This document shows, in pieces, positions 14,648-21,473 of a stretch of 21,473 bases of DNA (within the stretch, counting starts at the first letter, position 1; each line of letters starts with the position of its first letter). The DNA is from Clostridia bacterium (GTDB taxonomy: Bacteria > Bacillota_A > Clostridia > Oscillospirales > CAG-272). The notes beneath the pieces are model-generated. The model did no database searches, had not been told where the DNA came from, and was given only the letters and a program-made list of their open reading frames with translations. The stretch lies in NCBI GenBank assembly GCA_017467225.1, contig JAFTSR010000322.1:1-21473 (forward strand), read 5' to 3'. The translations under genes and the position numbers were made by a program.

Positions 14648-14880
14648 TTTCCGTAGCGCACCCTGCAGTTTTCGCCGTTTTTTTGAAACGGCGAAAGCAA
14701 GGTCTGCACTCTGTGACAGCCGCGTGCGTCTGAGCAAAAACGCGGAGCGTTTTTGTGTGTAGCACGCGATCGATTGGGGTACTTAGGGGCATAGCCCCTA
14801 AGTCGATTTCTTGGTTCGTTCTTTGTCGAGACAAAGAATGAACAAATCAATTATGGTTAGAACATTTTGTTCGCACGCTC
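14648..14880 (+). repeat. Modular hairpin repeat, copy F (single type-1 module)
   Basis: A plus-strand type-1 module between the small lipoprotein operon and the permease gene. H1 is TTTCGCCGTTT 14670-14680 with 14686-14696. H2 outer is CGCGTGC 14721-14727 with GCACGCG 14762-14768, enclosing AAAAACGC GGA GCGTTTTT. H3 is a perfect 10 bp, ACTTAGGGGC 14781-14790 with 14794-14803. H4 is 14814-14827 with 14830-14843. The outer tag is shorter here (TTTTGTTCGCAC, to about 14880). No separate terminator is seen between it and the permease stop at 14899, so the module may itself act as that operon's end. No gene is seen. Confidence 0.85.
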
Positions 14881-14898
14881 TTCCTTTCGCCTTTCGCC

Positions 14899-17229
14899 TC
14901 AATCCAACGCCTTATACCCCAGCGCCGTGAGCAGCGCCGCCGCCTCGGAGGGCGTCAGCGTGATGTACTGATGCAGGTCAAAGTAGGTCATCTCCTTGTT
15001 GATCTCAGCAGGAAGGCCGTTCCAGGTCAGCGTTAAGTGAAATACCTTCTTTACGGGACTGTCGTAGTCCTGCAGATCAGTCGCACCGTCAAGCACCGCC
15101 AGCGCTGCCATAATGCGGTCAAAATCGCGGTTCTCGCCGTCCTTGGTCGTCTTGGAGCTGTAGCTGTCAAAGCTTGCCTCGTAAAAGGTCACCGAAGAAT
15201 CGTGAAGCTTTTCATCGTTCGCGTAACTGTCGCACGCACGGAGGCACAGATTCATATACGTGTCGTACTTGGGCTGCGTGTAGCTGCCGTCCATCAGATC
15301 GTCGATCGTAAGGCCGCCGATCACGTCGATCGCCTCAGAGAGAACCGAGGGATTTTTGCCATCCTTGCGGTGGTCGGGACTGCTTTCAATGTCGTACTGA
15401 CCGACCAGCGCGAAGGTGCGCGGCAGCAGATCGGGCGCAACGTAGATATACAGCGCGCGATTGTACAGAGTGCTGTCGATGACCATGCGCGGCAGATAAT
15501 CGTTGCCACCGTGCTGCTCGGCATCCCGGATGGTCTTTTGCTGCATCGCGGAGAGCGCTGAGTATTCTGCATGGAAGGTGGCGTAAAGCGTGGTGGCCTG
15601 CTCGGTCGTGAGCGGATAGTAATCCTTGGGCGTGTTGAGGCTGATGGAGTACACCTCGCTCGGTGCAGGGATGGACAGATACGCATTTCGGTAGACCTCG
15701 CTCTCAAAATAAATGTTCTTCAGCTCGGTCCACTTGACCTCATCCATCCATACACTGCGGTGCAGCGTGCGTCCGCTTCTCAGCTTGATCTGCACGTCGA
15801 CGCGGGAGTAGTTGACGGGAGGCGTAAAGCTGAGCATTTCCTCAACCATCTTATCCGTGTCGTAATCGTAGCGGATGCCGTTGACGATCTCCCGGTACTC
15901 GTCTCGCGTCAGCGGCGCGGAGAACTCCAGCGCCTCCATGACAAGAGCAATGGCGCGCTCGTCGGCAATCGCCAGCTCCTCGGTGTCAATGATGTCGCCG
16001 TCCAGACGCAGCTGGTCGGGTTCAACCGCCACCGTCTTGACGCTGGAACGGTTGGGAACGTCCGCCTGCACGCCGGCGTGTACCAGATACAAGGAGCCGT
16101 AGATGGCAAAGCAAACGGCGATCAGAATACCGAAGACGGGCAGGGAGCGCAGCATGGGCTTGATCTTTTTCACGGTGGTCAGCTCGTACAGAATATACAG
16201 AATGAGCGCCAGGAACATGACCCAAAGATGCTCGGTGGAAAGTCCGTTTTGCAGCGCGTCCATGATCGGCCAAAGCAAGAGCGGCAGCGTCACGGCGCAG
16301 CGGTAGATGTGCTGCAAAAGACGGTTGGGTGCGCTTTGGTTGGCCATCTCGCTGCGGCGGATGTGGTACAGCGCCGCACCGGCGATCCATAGACCGACGG
16401 TCAGTAGCAGCGTGTAGGCAATGATACCGCCGTCAAAGAGAATGTTCTGATAGTGACTTGAGCCGGAGAGAATGCCGGAGAACAGCGCGAAGGGATAGTA
16501 ATTCTCGATGACGAGCAGACGCGTCCAGGACTGGTCTACGTTGAAGACGGGCACGATGTCGTACATCGCCTCGAAGTATTCCCAGTAAACGATGGGAGCA
16601 ACCAGAAGGATCAGCACGGCAACGAACAGATTGGACACCGTCGTTCCCGTCAGCATCATGGCGACCGTCGCGATGGTCATGGTCAGAAGGGAACCGAGCA
16701 GCACGCACGCCATGACGGCAAGAACTTCGCCGATGACCATGGTGTGGTAGACCGCCGTTGACCAAAGGATCAGATTGATCGCCGTGGTCGCGAGCAGCAC
16801 CGCGGACAGCCAGGCGGCAATCGATGCGCTGAAGCTGATATAGGTGCAAAGACGGGTCTGCGGAATGGAGTGGTAAAAGTCGGATTTACCGCGGTCGTTG
16901 AGGTAAGAGAACATCAGAAACGCGAGCAGCGGCGCGAAGGCAACCAACGCCAGCGCGACCGGCGCAAACTCGTTAAAGCTGTCAACGGCGCGCATGGTGG
17001 GGATTTCGTACCAGCCCCCCCATTCATTCACCTTACCGTCCAAGTAGTTGAGGTAGTTTGCCTGTCTTGCACGGTCGGAGGCGGCCGTGGTCAGCGGCAT
17101 GATAATATTCAGGCCAATGACGCTGATGGCCATGGCGATGCCGGGAATGCGCAGCTTTTTGATGCCCTGCCAGAACAGCGGAAGGGAAAAGTAAGCGCCC
17201 GAGCGATTGAGCTTTTTGGTTTTGGTCAT
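14899..17229 (-). CDS. ABC-2-type transporter permease with a large soluble domain
   Basis: Product of 776 residues; the start at 17229 is 9 bp after AAGGAGG and 13 bp after the ATPase stop. The N-terminal 390 residues hold about ten hydrophobic segments. Two of these are at 28-48 and 90-110, and others include VLAVMACVLLGSLLTMTIAT and FGILIAVCFAIYGSLYLV. The layout is that of permeases encoded next to YtrB-like ATPases. Residues from about 395 to 776 form a hydrophilic domain that should face outside, after the last membrane segment. Similar large ABC-2 permeases with such a tail are common in clostridia. The operon (GntR, ATPase, permease) resembles the Bacillus ytr operon, which responds to cell-wall antibiotics, but neither substrate nor inducer can be told here. 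Confidence 0.85.
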   Translation of the reverse strand: MTKTKKLNRSGAYFSLPLFWQGIKKLRIPGIAMAISVIGLNIIMPLTTAASDRARQANYLNYLDGKVNEWGGWYEIPTMRAVDSFNEFAPVALALVAFAPLLAFLMFSYLNDRGKSDFYHSIPQTRLCTYISFSASIAAWLSAVLLATTAINLILWSTAVYHTMVIGEVLAVMACVLLGSLLTMTIATVAMMLTGTTVSNLFVAVLILLVAPIVYWEYFEAMYDIVPVFNVDQSWTRLLVIENYYPFALFSGILSGSSHYQNILFDGGIIAYTLLLTVGLWIAGAALYHIRRSEMANQSAPNRLLQHIYRCAVTLPLLLWPIMDALQNGLSTEHLWVMFLALILYILYELTTVKKIKPMLRSLPVFGILIAVCFAIYGSLYLVHAGVQADVPNRSSVKTVAVEPDQLRLDGDIIDTEELAIADERAIALVMEALEFSAPLTRDEYREIVNGIRYDYDTDKMVEEMLSFTPPVNYSRVDVQIKLRSGRTLHRSVWMDEVKWTELKNIYFESEVYRNAYLSIPAPSEVYSISLNTPKDYYPLTTEQATTLYATFHAEYSALSAMQQKTIRDAEQHGGNDYLPRMVIDSTLYNRALYIYVAPDLLPRTFALVGQYDIESSPDHRKDGKNPSVLSEAIDVIGGLTIDDLMDGSYTQPKYDTYMNLCLRACDSYANDEKLHDSSVTFYEASFDSYSSKTTKDGENRDFDRIMAALAVLDGATDLQDYDSPVKKVFHLTLTWNGLPAEINKEMTYFDLHQYITLTPSEAAALLTALGYKALD

Positions 17230-17242
17230 GATAGCAGCCTCC

Positions 17243-18142
17243 TTACATCAGAATATCCTTGAAGGCGTAACCCAGCGCCTCCATCTCATAAATGAACACT
17301 TCCTCCAGATTGAGCGGCAGCACGTCAAGCAAGAGCGGCGCACGCTCACGCAGCCCTGCCACAACAGATTCGCGCTCGCCGCGCACGATAAAGGTGGCCA
17401 CCGAGCCGGTCTGACTGTAGGAGAGCATATCCAGTGTGGAAAAATCCTCACGGCCAAAGGGGGTGGAGAAGGCGATCTGCACCTTGAAGAGCGAGGTCTT
17501 CAGGTTCTGAATGTCGCTCTCGAACACGATGCCGCCCTTGTGCAGAAGCGCCAGCTGGTCGCAGGTGTCCTCCAGCTCACGCAGCGAGTGCGAGGTGATG
17601 ATGGTGGTGGTCTGTCGCTCCATGACGTCGTTGTAGATGACCTGCTTGACCAGGTTGCGCATGACGGGGTCAAGGCCGTCAAAGGTCTCGTCAAAGAACA
17701 GATACTTTGGCATGGTGGACAGCGCCAAAACGGTCGCCGCCTGGCGGCGCATACCCTTGGAGAAGGTGTTGATGTTGGCCTCGGTGTTCAGTCCAAAGGT
17801 GGCGCTCAGATTGGTAAAGCGCTCGTAGCTGAAATTCTCGTAGAGCGAATTGTACAGCTCGGCCATGCGCTTCATATTGGATTGCGGCAGAAAATACAGC
17901 TCGTCGGGCACGTAGACAATGCTCTGCTTGACGGTGGGATTGTTGTAAACGGGTGCGCCGTCAATGGTAATATCACCCTCGTACGGGCGGTAAATGCCGC
18001 TGATCAGACGCAAAAAGGTGGATTTACCCGCGCCGTTGCTGCCGACAAGACCGTAGATGATGCCGTCGGGAATGGCGCAGTTCAGCTGATTCAGCGCGGT
18101 AAACTCACCGAATTTCATAGTAACTTGATTGGCAACGATCAT
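17243..18142 (-). CDS. ABC transporter ATP-binding protein (YtrB-like)
   Basis: Product of 299 residues. Walker A is GSNGAGKST (34-42), the signature is FSKGMRRQ (127-134, with SKGM in place of LSGGQ), Walker B is YLFFDE with DGLDP after it (147-159), and the H-loop is TSHS with H185. These are the features of the drug/exporter-type ATPases that pair with ABC-2 permeases. The C-terminal 90 residues form the usual small accessory domain. Its ATG overlaps the GntR stop by 4 bp, and a GGAAGG ribosome binding site lies inside the GntR gene's end. It powers the permease encoded 13 bp downstream. All ATPase residues needed are present. Confidence 0.95.
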   Translation of the reverse strand: MIVANQVTMKFGEFTALNQLNCAIPDGIIYGLVGSNGAGKSTFLRLISGIYRPYEGDITIDGAPVYNNPTVKQSIVYVPDELYFLPQSNMKRMAELYNSLYENFSYERFTNLSATFGLNTEANINTFSKGMRRQAATVLALSTMPKYLFFDETFDGLDPVMRNLVKQVIYNDVMERQTTTIITSHSLRELEDTCDQLALLHKGGIVFESDIQNLKTSLFKVQIAFSTPFGREDFSTLDMLSYSQTGSVATFIVRGERESVVAGLRERAPLLLDVLPLNLEEVFIYEMEALGYAFKDILM

Positions 18143-18555
18143 AACGTTTCCTTCCTTTCTTGTGCAGCTTGTATCTCTTGGGTGGTTTGGTACGTGCGGC
18201 AGGCCCGATCCTGCGCTGCGTGCAGCTCGTCGGTCGAAAATCCCGCACGCAAAAGATCACACGCGATGGCGGCGATCTCAGACAGCTTTGCCTGTCCTCG
18301 CTCGTGGATGACCCGGCGTGCACCGGGTGCAACAAAGCAGCCGCGACCCGGGTAGGATACGATCAGTCCGGCGCGGTCCAGCTCGGCAAACGCCTTTTGC
18401 ACCGTGTTGGGATTGGCGTTCAGAAGCACCGATAGCTCACGCACCGAGGGCAGTTTTTCATTTTCCTTGAGCAGCCCCGCTGCGATCTCGCGCTCCACGC
18501 TCTGCACGATCTGCTCATAGATCGGCTGGCGGGATGTTTTGTCAATCATCGGCAT
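18139..18555 (-). CDS. GntR-family repressor, YtrA subfamily
   Basis: Product of 138 residues from ATG 18555, 6 bp after AGGAGG; the longer frame to 18699 runs through the promoter and is rejected. The N-terminal winged helix-turn-helix is clear (residues 10-75: QPIYEQIVQSVEREI, then LPSVRELSVLLNANPNTVQK and GLIVSYPGRGCFV). The short C-terminal tail of about 60 helical residues, without a ligand domain, is the mark of the YtrA subfamily. These proteins repress their own ABC transporter operons. It is the first gene of the operon with the ATPase and permease, and a perfect inverted repeat lies just downstream of its own -10, where a repressor would act. Confidence 0.92.
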   Translation of the reverse strand: MPMIDKTSRQPIYEQIVQSVEREIAAGLLKENEKLPSVRELSVLLNANPNTVQKAFAELDRAGLIVSYPGRGCFVAPGARRVIHERGQAKLSEIAAIACDLLRAGFSTDELHAAQDRACRTYQTTQEIQAAQERKETL

Positions 18556-18594
18556 GGCGTTCCTCCTTCTTATGTTGTATTTTTTGGGGTGTTC

Positions 18595-18653
18595 CAACTG
18601 TATTATATGTGTTAGTACAGTTGAATTATACCACACTTTTTTGCCATTGTCAA
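18595..18653 (-). promoter_or_regulatory. Sigma-A promoter and operator of the GntR/ABC operon
   Basis: On the minus strand: TTGACA (18648-18653), a 17-bp spacer, TATAAT (18625-18630) with TGG before it. Right behind the -10, CAACTGTA (18595-18602) and TACAGTTG (18616-18623) form a perfect 8-bp inverted repeat with a 13-bp spacer, covering the expected transcription start. This is the best candidate for the GntR repressor's own binding site. Confidence 0.88.
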
Positions 18654-18716
18654 TAGGGTAGGGGAAAAAATACCCAAAAAATTTTGTCGTGGTGGTCAAA
18701 AAATCTCTGTGTTTTA

Positions 18717-18747
18717 TGTTGACATATCAACAAAAAAGAGGTATAAT
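18717..18747 (+). promoter_or_regulatory. Sigma-A promoter and operator candidate of the MarR/acyl-CoA ligase operon
   Basis: TTGACA (18719-18724), a 17-bp spacer and TATAAT (18742-18747) are a perfect consensus. TGTTGA (18717-18722) and TCAACA (18727-18732) form an inverted repeat lying over the -35, placed as expected for a MarR-type repressor that controls its own operon. Confidence 0.88.
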
Positions 18748-18795
18748 ATACGGGAAATAACAATTTTATAGAATCAGGAAGGAGTTTACGTTAAG

Positions 18796-19311
18796 ATGGA
18801 TAATGCAATCGTCTTTTCGTCTACCATTGAGGAAATTCAAAGAAATATTCAGCGCTTGAAGACCCGTTCGATGCGCGCGGTGGGACTGGGTCTGTCGGAC
18901 ATGAACTGTCTGATGATGCTCAAAAAGCATCCCGAGGGACTGAACTCGACCGAGCTGAGCCGCCATTGTCACTTGGACAAGGCGCTGATCTCGCGCACCG
19001 TGCAAAAGCTGCTCAAAAAGGGCATCGTTGATTATGAGCATCCCCGCCTGCCGGCAGATTTGACACCGGTGGAGGAGGGTGTGGTTCGCCGCGGCGCTTA
19101 CCGTGTTCCGCTGCGTCTGACCGATGAGGGACAACAGCTGGCGCAGAGCCTGTACGGCGTTGCCGGCGAGGCGGCATCCTACGTAGCGCAGGACATCTCT
19201 GCGGAAGAGATGAGCATCTTTTTCAGAACGCTGGAGAAGGTCGGCAGCAATCTCAAGGAATTTTTGCAAACAAAATGCGATGACCAGACCTGTGAGGAAG
19301 ACGTCGACTGA
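18796..19311 (+). CDS. MarR-family transcriptional regulator
   Basis: Product of 171 residues with the MarR winged-helix core. LSDMNCLMMLKKHPEGLNST leads into the recognition region ELSRHCHLDKALISRTVQKLLKKGIVDY, then a wing of about 25 residues (LPADLTPVEEGVVRRGAYRVPL) that is longer than usual, then RLTDEGQQLAQSL and a C-terminal dimer helix. The tail has cysteines (TKCDDQTC). The start at 18796 is 11 bp from GGAG, a rather long gap, but no better start is in frame. It stands 47 bp before an acyl-CoA ligase gene in the same direction, so it most likely senses a fatty acid or acyl-CoA and represses both genes; that role is inferred. Confidence 0.9.
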   Translation: MDNAIVFSSTIEEIQRNIQRLKTRSMRAVGLGLSDMNCLMMLKKHPEGLNSTELSRHCHLDKALISRTVQKLLKKGIVDYEHPRLPADLTPVEEGVVRRGAYRVPLRLTDEGQQLAQSLYGVAGEAASYVAQDISAEEMSIFFRTLEKVGSNLKEFLQTKCDDQTCEEDVD

Positions 19312-19358
19312 CGCGAAAAGAGCGGCATACATACCGATTGAGAAGTGGAGAAGATTAC

Positions 19359-21086
19359 ATGAAGCAACAGATCAGAATCAAGAATCATCGTAAAACGGAA
19401 AGAAAATATACGCCCATGACCACCGTGACCGAGCTGATGGATGTCATCCGTTCGCATGGAGAGCGCACCGTCTACCGCTGGAACAAAAAGGGCGGCGAGG
19501 GTCAGATGAGCTACGCCCAGCTGGCCGATGACGTGCTGGCGCTGGCTGCGGCACAGGCTGCGACGGGTCTGCGCGACGGCGCGCGTGTCGTTATCGTCGG
19601 CAACACCTCGCACATGTGGATGGAGTCTTACCTTGCGACCATGGTGGCTGACAACGTTGTCGTTCCCATGGACAAGGAGCTGTGTGAGGCGGCTATCGAG
19701 GGCTTTATTCAGAAGGTCGAGGCCAAGGCAGTCTTTTTCGCCGGCTCGATGGCGCCCATGATGATCTCCATCGCCTCCCGCAATCCCGGTGTCATTCGCC
19801 TGGTGCAGATGGAGGAGGATGCTCCGCTGCCCACAGGGGCTGACGCCCGCTTTACCACCTTCGCTGATTTCCTCGCGCTGGGTCAGACGGCAGTTTCTGC
19901 CGGCTACACCGCACCCAAGGTGACCGACAACCGCAAGATGGCGGAGATGCTGTTCACCTCCGGCACGACCGGCTCGTCCAAGTGCGTCATGCTCTGCCAG
20001 GAGAACGTTTTCTCAGTGGTCACCAGTGCCTGCGCGACGGTGGACTTCAGCCCGGAGGACACCATCGTATCCGTTCTGCCCATTCACCATACCTACGAGC
20101 TGGCATGCCAGCTGGCGCTGATGAACTACGGCGGTACCATCGCCATCAACGATTCCTTGCGCCACGTCGTACAGAATTTCCAGAAATTCCAGCCCACGGG
20201 CATCGTGCTCGTTCCGCTGTTCGTCAACACGCTGTATAAGCGCATCTGGTCGACGGCACGCTCCCAAGGCAAGGAGAATATGCTGCACTACGGTGCCAAG
20301 GTGTCAAACGCGCTGCTCTCGGTCGGCGTGGATATCCGTAAGAAGCTGTTTGCGCAGGTGCGTGCCTCCTTTGGCGGCAGACTTTCCAAGATCATCTGCG
20401 GCGGTGCGGCGCTTGCTCCCTCCATGATCTATGCCTTTGAAAGCTTTGGCATCTCGATCTACGAGGGCTTCGGCATTACCGAGTGCTCTCCCTTGACCAA
20501 CGTTACGCCCTACTATGCGCGTAAGCCCGGCTCTGTCGGTCCTGCCGTTCCTTGCTGCGAGGTTCGCATTGAGCCCGACGGCAATCTGTCCGACACCGGC
20601 TTCCCGACGGGTGAGGTGCAGGTCAAGGGTGCCAACGTCATGCTCGGCTACTACGGCGACGCTGAGGCGACCGCTGCCGCCTTCACCGAGGACGGTTACT
20701 TCCGCACGGGTGATATCGGCTACATGGATGCAGACGGATATCTGTATATCACCGGCCGCAGCAAGTCGGTCATTGTCCTGGAGAACGGTAAGAACGTCTT
20801 CCCGGAGGAGATTGAGGAGTACCTGGAGCCGCTGGAGGAGATCGCAGAGTGCGTTGTCGTCGGTCGTGTGATCAAGGGCTCGACGACGCTGGTCGCGCTG
20901 ATCTATCCTGCCGCTGAGTGGGCCAAGGACAAGACGGCCGAGGAGATGGAGAAGTTCTTCCTTGGTGAGCTTGCCAAGATCAACCAAAACCTGGCCTCCT
21001 TCAAGCAGGTCAACCGCGTTGAGATCGTCGATCACGAGTTTGAGAAGACCACCTCGCGCAAGATCATCCGCTATCTGGTAAAATAA
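19359..21086 (+). CDS. Long-chain fatty acid--CoA ligase (AMP-forming)
   Basis: Product of 575 residues from ATG 19359, which has GGAG 8 bp upstream; the in-frame TTG at 19338 has none. It is a member of the ANL adenylating superfamily, activating a carboxylic acid with ATP and joining it to CoA in the cytoplasm. Visible motifs are the phosphate loop FTSGTTGSSK (199-208), YEGFGITECSPLTN (A5 region), YFRTGDIGYMDADGYLYITG (A7), GRSKSVIVLENGKNVFPEEI (A8), and the end TTSRKIIRYLV, which keeps the catalytic lysine. It resembles FadD15-like ligases used for exogenous fatty acids. The pairing with a MarR regulator suggests control by fatty acid supply. A terminator follows. Confidence 0.93.
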   Translation: MKQQIRIKNHRKTERKYTPMTTVTELMDVIRSHGERTVYRWNKKGGEGQMSYAQLADDVLALAAAQAATGLRDGARVVIVGNTSHMWMESYLATMVADNVVVPMDKELCEAAIEGFIQKVEAKAVFFAGSMAPMMISIASRNPGVIRLVQMEEDAPLPTGADARFTTFADFLALGQTAVSAGYTAPKVTDNRKMAEMLFTSGTTGSSKCVMLCQENVFSVVTSACATVDFSPEDTIVSVLPIHHTYELACQLALMNYGGTIAINDSLRHVVQNFQKFQPTGIVLVPLFVNTLYKRIWSTARSQGKENMLHYGAKVSNALLSVGVDIRKKLFAQVRASFGGRLSKIICGGAALAPSMIYAFESFGISIYEGFGITECSPLTNVTPYYARKPGSVGPAVPCCEVRIEPDGNLSDTGFPTGEVQVKGANVMLGYYGDAEATAAAFTEDGYFRTGDIGYMDADGYLYITGRSKSVIVLENGKNVFPEEIEEYLEPLEEIAECVVVGRVIKGSTTLVALIYPAAEWAKDKTAEEMEKFFLGELAKINQNLASFKQVNRVEIVDHEFEKTTSRKIIRYLVK

Positions 21087-21130
21087 TCATAAAAAAGGGC
21101 ACCCCTTGGTGTATCTGCTATAAAGCAGGT

Positions 21131-21174
21131 AGAACGGTATAACCTAAAAATGGTTATGCCGTTCTGTTTTTCTT
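21131..21174 (+). terminator. Rho-independent terminator after the acyl-CoA ligase gene
   Basis: AGAACGGTATAACC (21131-21144) pairs with GGTTATGCCGTTCT (21152-21165), a 14-bp stem with one T-G pair and a 7-nt loop, followed by GTTTTTCTT. It lies 44 bp after the ligase stop. Confidence 0.93.
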
Positions 21175-21225
21175 AAATCCAACCTCAAGTTGACTTTTCT
21201 TCACTCAAAATCTCTTTTTAGTATG

Positions 21226-21269
21226 TTGGAAGCTGTAAAAAACTGTGATATAATTATTACAGTGATCAC
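21226..21269 (+). promoter_or_regulatory. Promoter and palindromes of the XRE-type regulator gene
   Basis: TTGGAA (21226-21231), a 17-bp spacer and TATAAT (21249-21254) form a good sigma-A promoter. ACTGT and ACAGT flank the -10 as an inverted repeat, and the perfect palindrome GTGATCAC (21262-21269) lies at the expected start of transcription. Together they suggest autoregulation by the gene's own helix-turn-helix protein. Confidence 0.72.
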
Positions 21270-21294
21270 GAAAAACTTTTAAGGAGATAATTTT

Positions 21295-21473
21295 ATGAAT
21301 ATTGGTACGAATATATACACGCTCCGCAAGGAGAAGAAAATTACTCAAGCACAGCTTGCCGAAAAGCTTGGTGTTTCGGAACAAGCTATTTCAAAATGGG
21401 AGAATGATCAATGCGCTCCCGATGTTAGTCTCTTCCCAATCATCGCAGAATTTTTTGGTGTCTCCATAGATCG
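21295..21473 (+). CDS. XRE-family helix-turn-helix regulator, 5' part cut by the window edge
   Basis: Fifty-nine codons from ATG 21295, 8 bp after AAGGAG, open to the end of the window. The product starts MNIGTNIYTLRKEKKITQAQ and continues through LAEKLGVSEQAISKWEND, APDVSLFPIIAEFFGVSIDR. This is a complete Cro/C1-type DNA-binding domain of the kind with QAISKWE as recognition helix, common in Firmicute regulators with various C-terminal domains. Codons are A+T-rich (AAT, ATA, AAA, TTT), unlike all upstream genes, which favour G or C in third positions. This hints at a different origin. The rest of the protein, and so its signal, lies outside the window. Confidence 0.9.
   Translation, partial: MNIGTNIYTLRKEKKITQAQLAEKLGVSEQAISKWENDQCAPDVSLFPIIAEFFGVSID

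Noticed and set aside
2489..14880. CRISPR array or integron attC array
   Set aside because: The repeats are 120-600 bp, hairpin-built, in both orientations and separated by whole genes. There are no short regular spacers, cas genes, integrase or attC core sites.

Overview
The window looks like chromosomal DNA of a G+C-rich Firmicute, most likely a gut-type clostridium of the Oscillospiraceae kind. The reasons are AGGAGG-type ribosome binding sites, near-consensus sigma-A promoters (TTGACA, 17 bp, TAtAAT), many Gram-positive lipoproteins, a YtrA-type GntR/ABC operon, a VanZ-like protein and an ECF sigma factor paired with a membrane protein. The taxon is an inference, because no rRNA or tRNA gene is present.

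Layout, left to right. (1) 1-2430, plus strand: the 3' part of an unrecognised gene, an L-cysteine desulfidase-family gene and a VanZ-like membrane protein, joined by 4-bp overlaps and closed by a terminator. (2) 3045-4696, plus: ECF sigma factor and a single-pass membrane protein, probably its anti-sigma factor. (3) 5046-6326, minus: PlsC-type acyltransferase with a zinc-ribbon tail. (4) 7155-8654, minus: solute-binding-type lipoprotein. (5) 8971-13111, plus: a short leader-type ORF, a MATE exporter and a large beta-helix lipoprotein that overlaps the exporter gene by 4 bp. (6) 13648-14590, minus: two small lipoproteins. (7) 14899-18555, minus: GntR repressor, ABC ATPase and large ABC permease in one operon. 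(8) 18796-21086, plus: MarR regulator and long-chain acyl-CoA ligase. (9) 21295 to the edge, plus: start of an XRE-type regulator in visibly more A+T-rich DNA.

The most striking content is between the genes. Six of the larger intergenic gaps (A 2489-2962, B 4733-4973, C 6472-7085, D 8752-8868, E 13346-13593, F 14648-14880) carry related copies of one modular, multi-hairpin repeat. Each full module has four ordered stem-loops (H1-H4) and ends in a conserved outer tag close to TTGTTCGCACCATCTAAA. Copies A, C and D have this tag inverted at both ends, like terminal inverted repeats. Stems are kept by paired base changes between copies (for example CGCGTGC/GCACGCG, CGCGCGC/GCGCGCG and CGCGTGT/ACACGCG at the same place). 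G-T wobbles in the type-1 modules fall on one strand. This points to selection on a folded RNA or single-stranded DNA. No transposase is present, so the family may be a non-autonomous mobile element, a structured RNA or terminator family, or both.

Other points of interest are the leader ORF and palindromic promoter before the MATE gene, the exporter/beta-helix pairing, palindromic operator candidates in the divergent GntR/MarR promoter region, and the compositional shift at the right edge.
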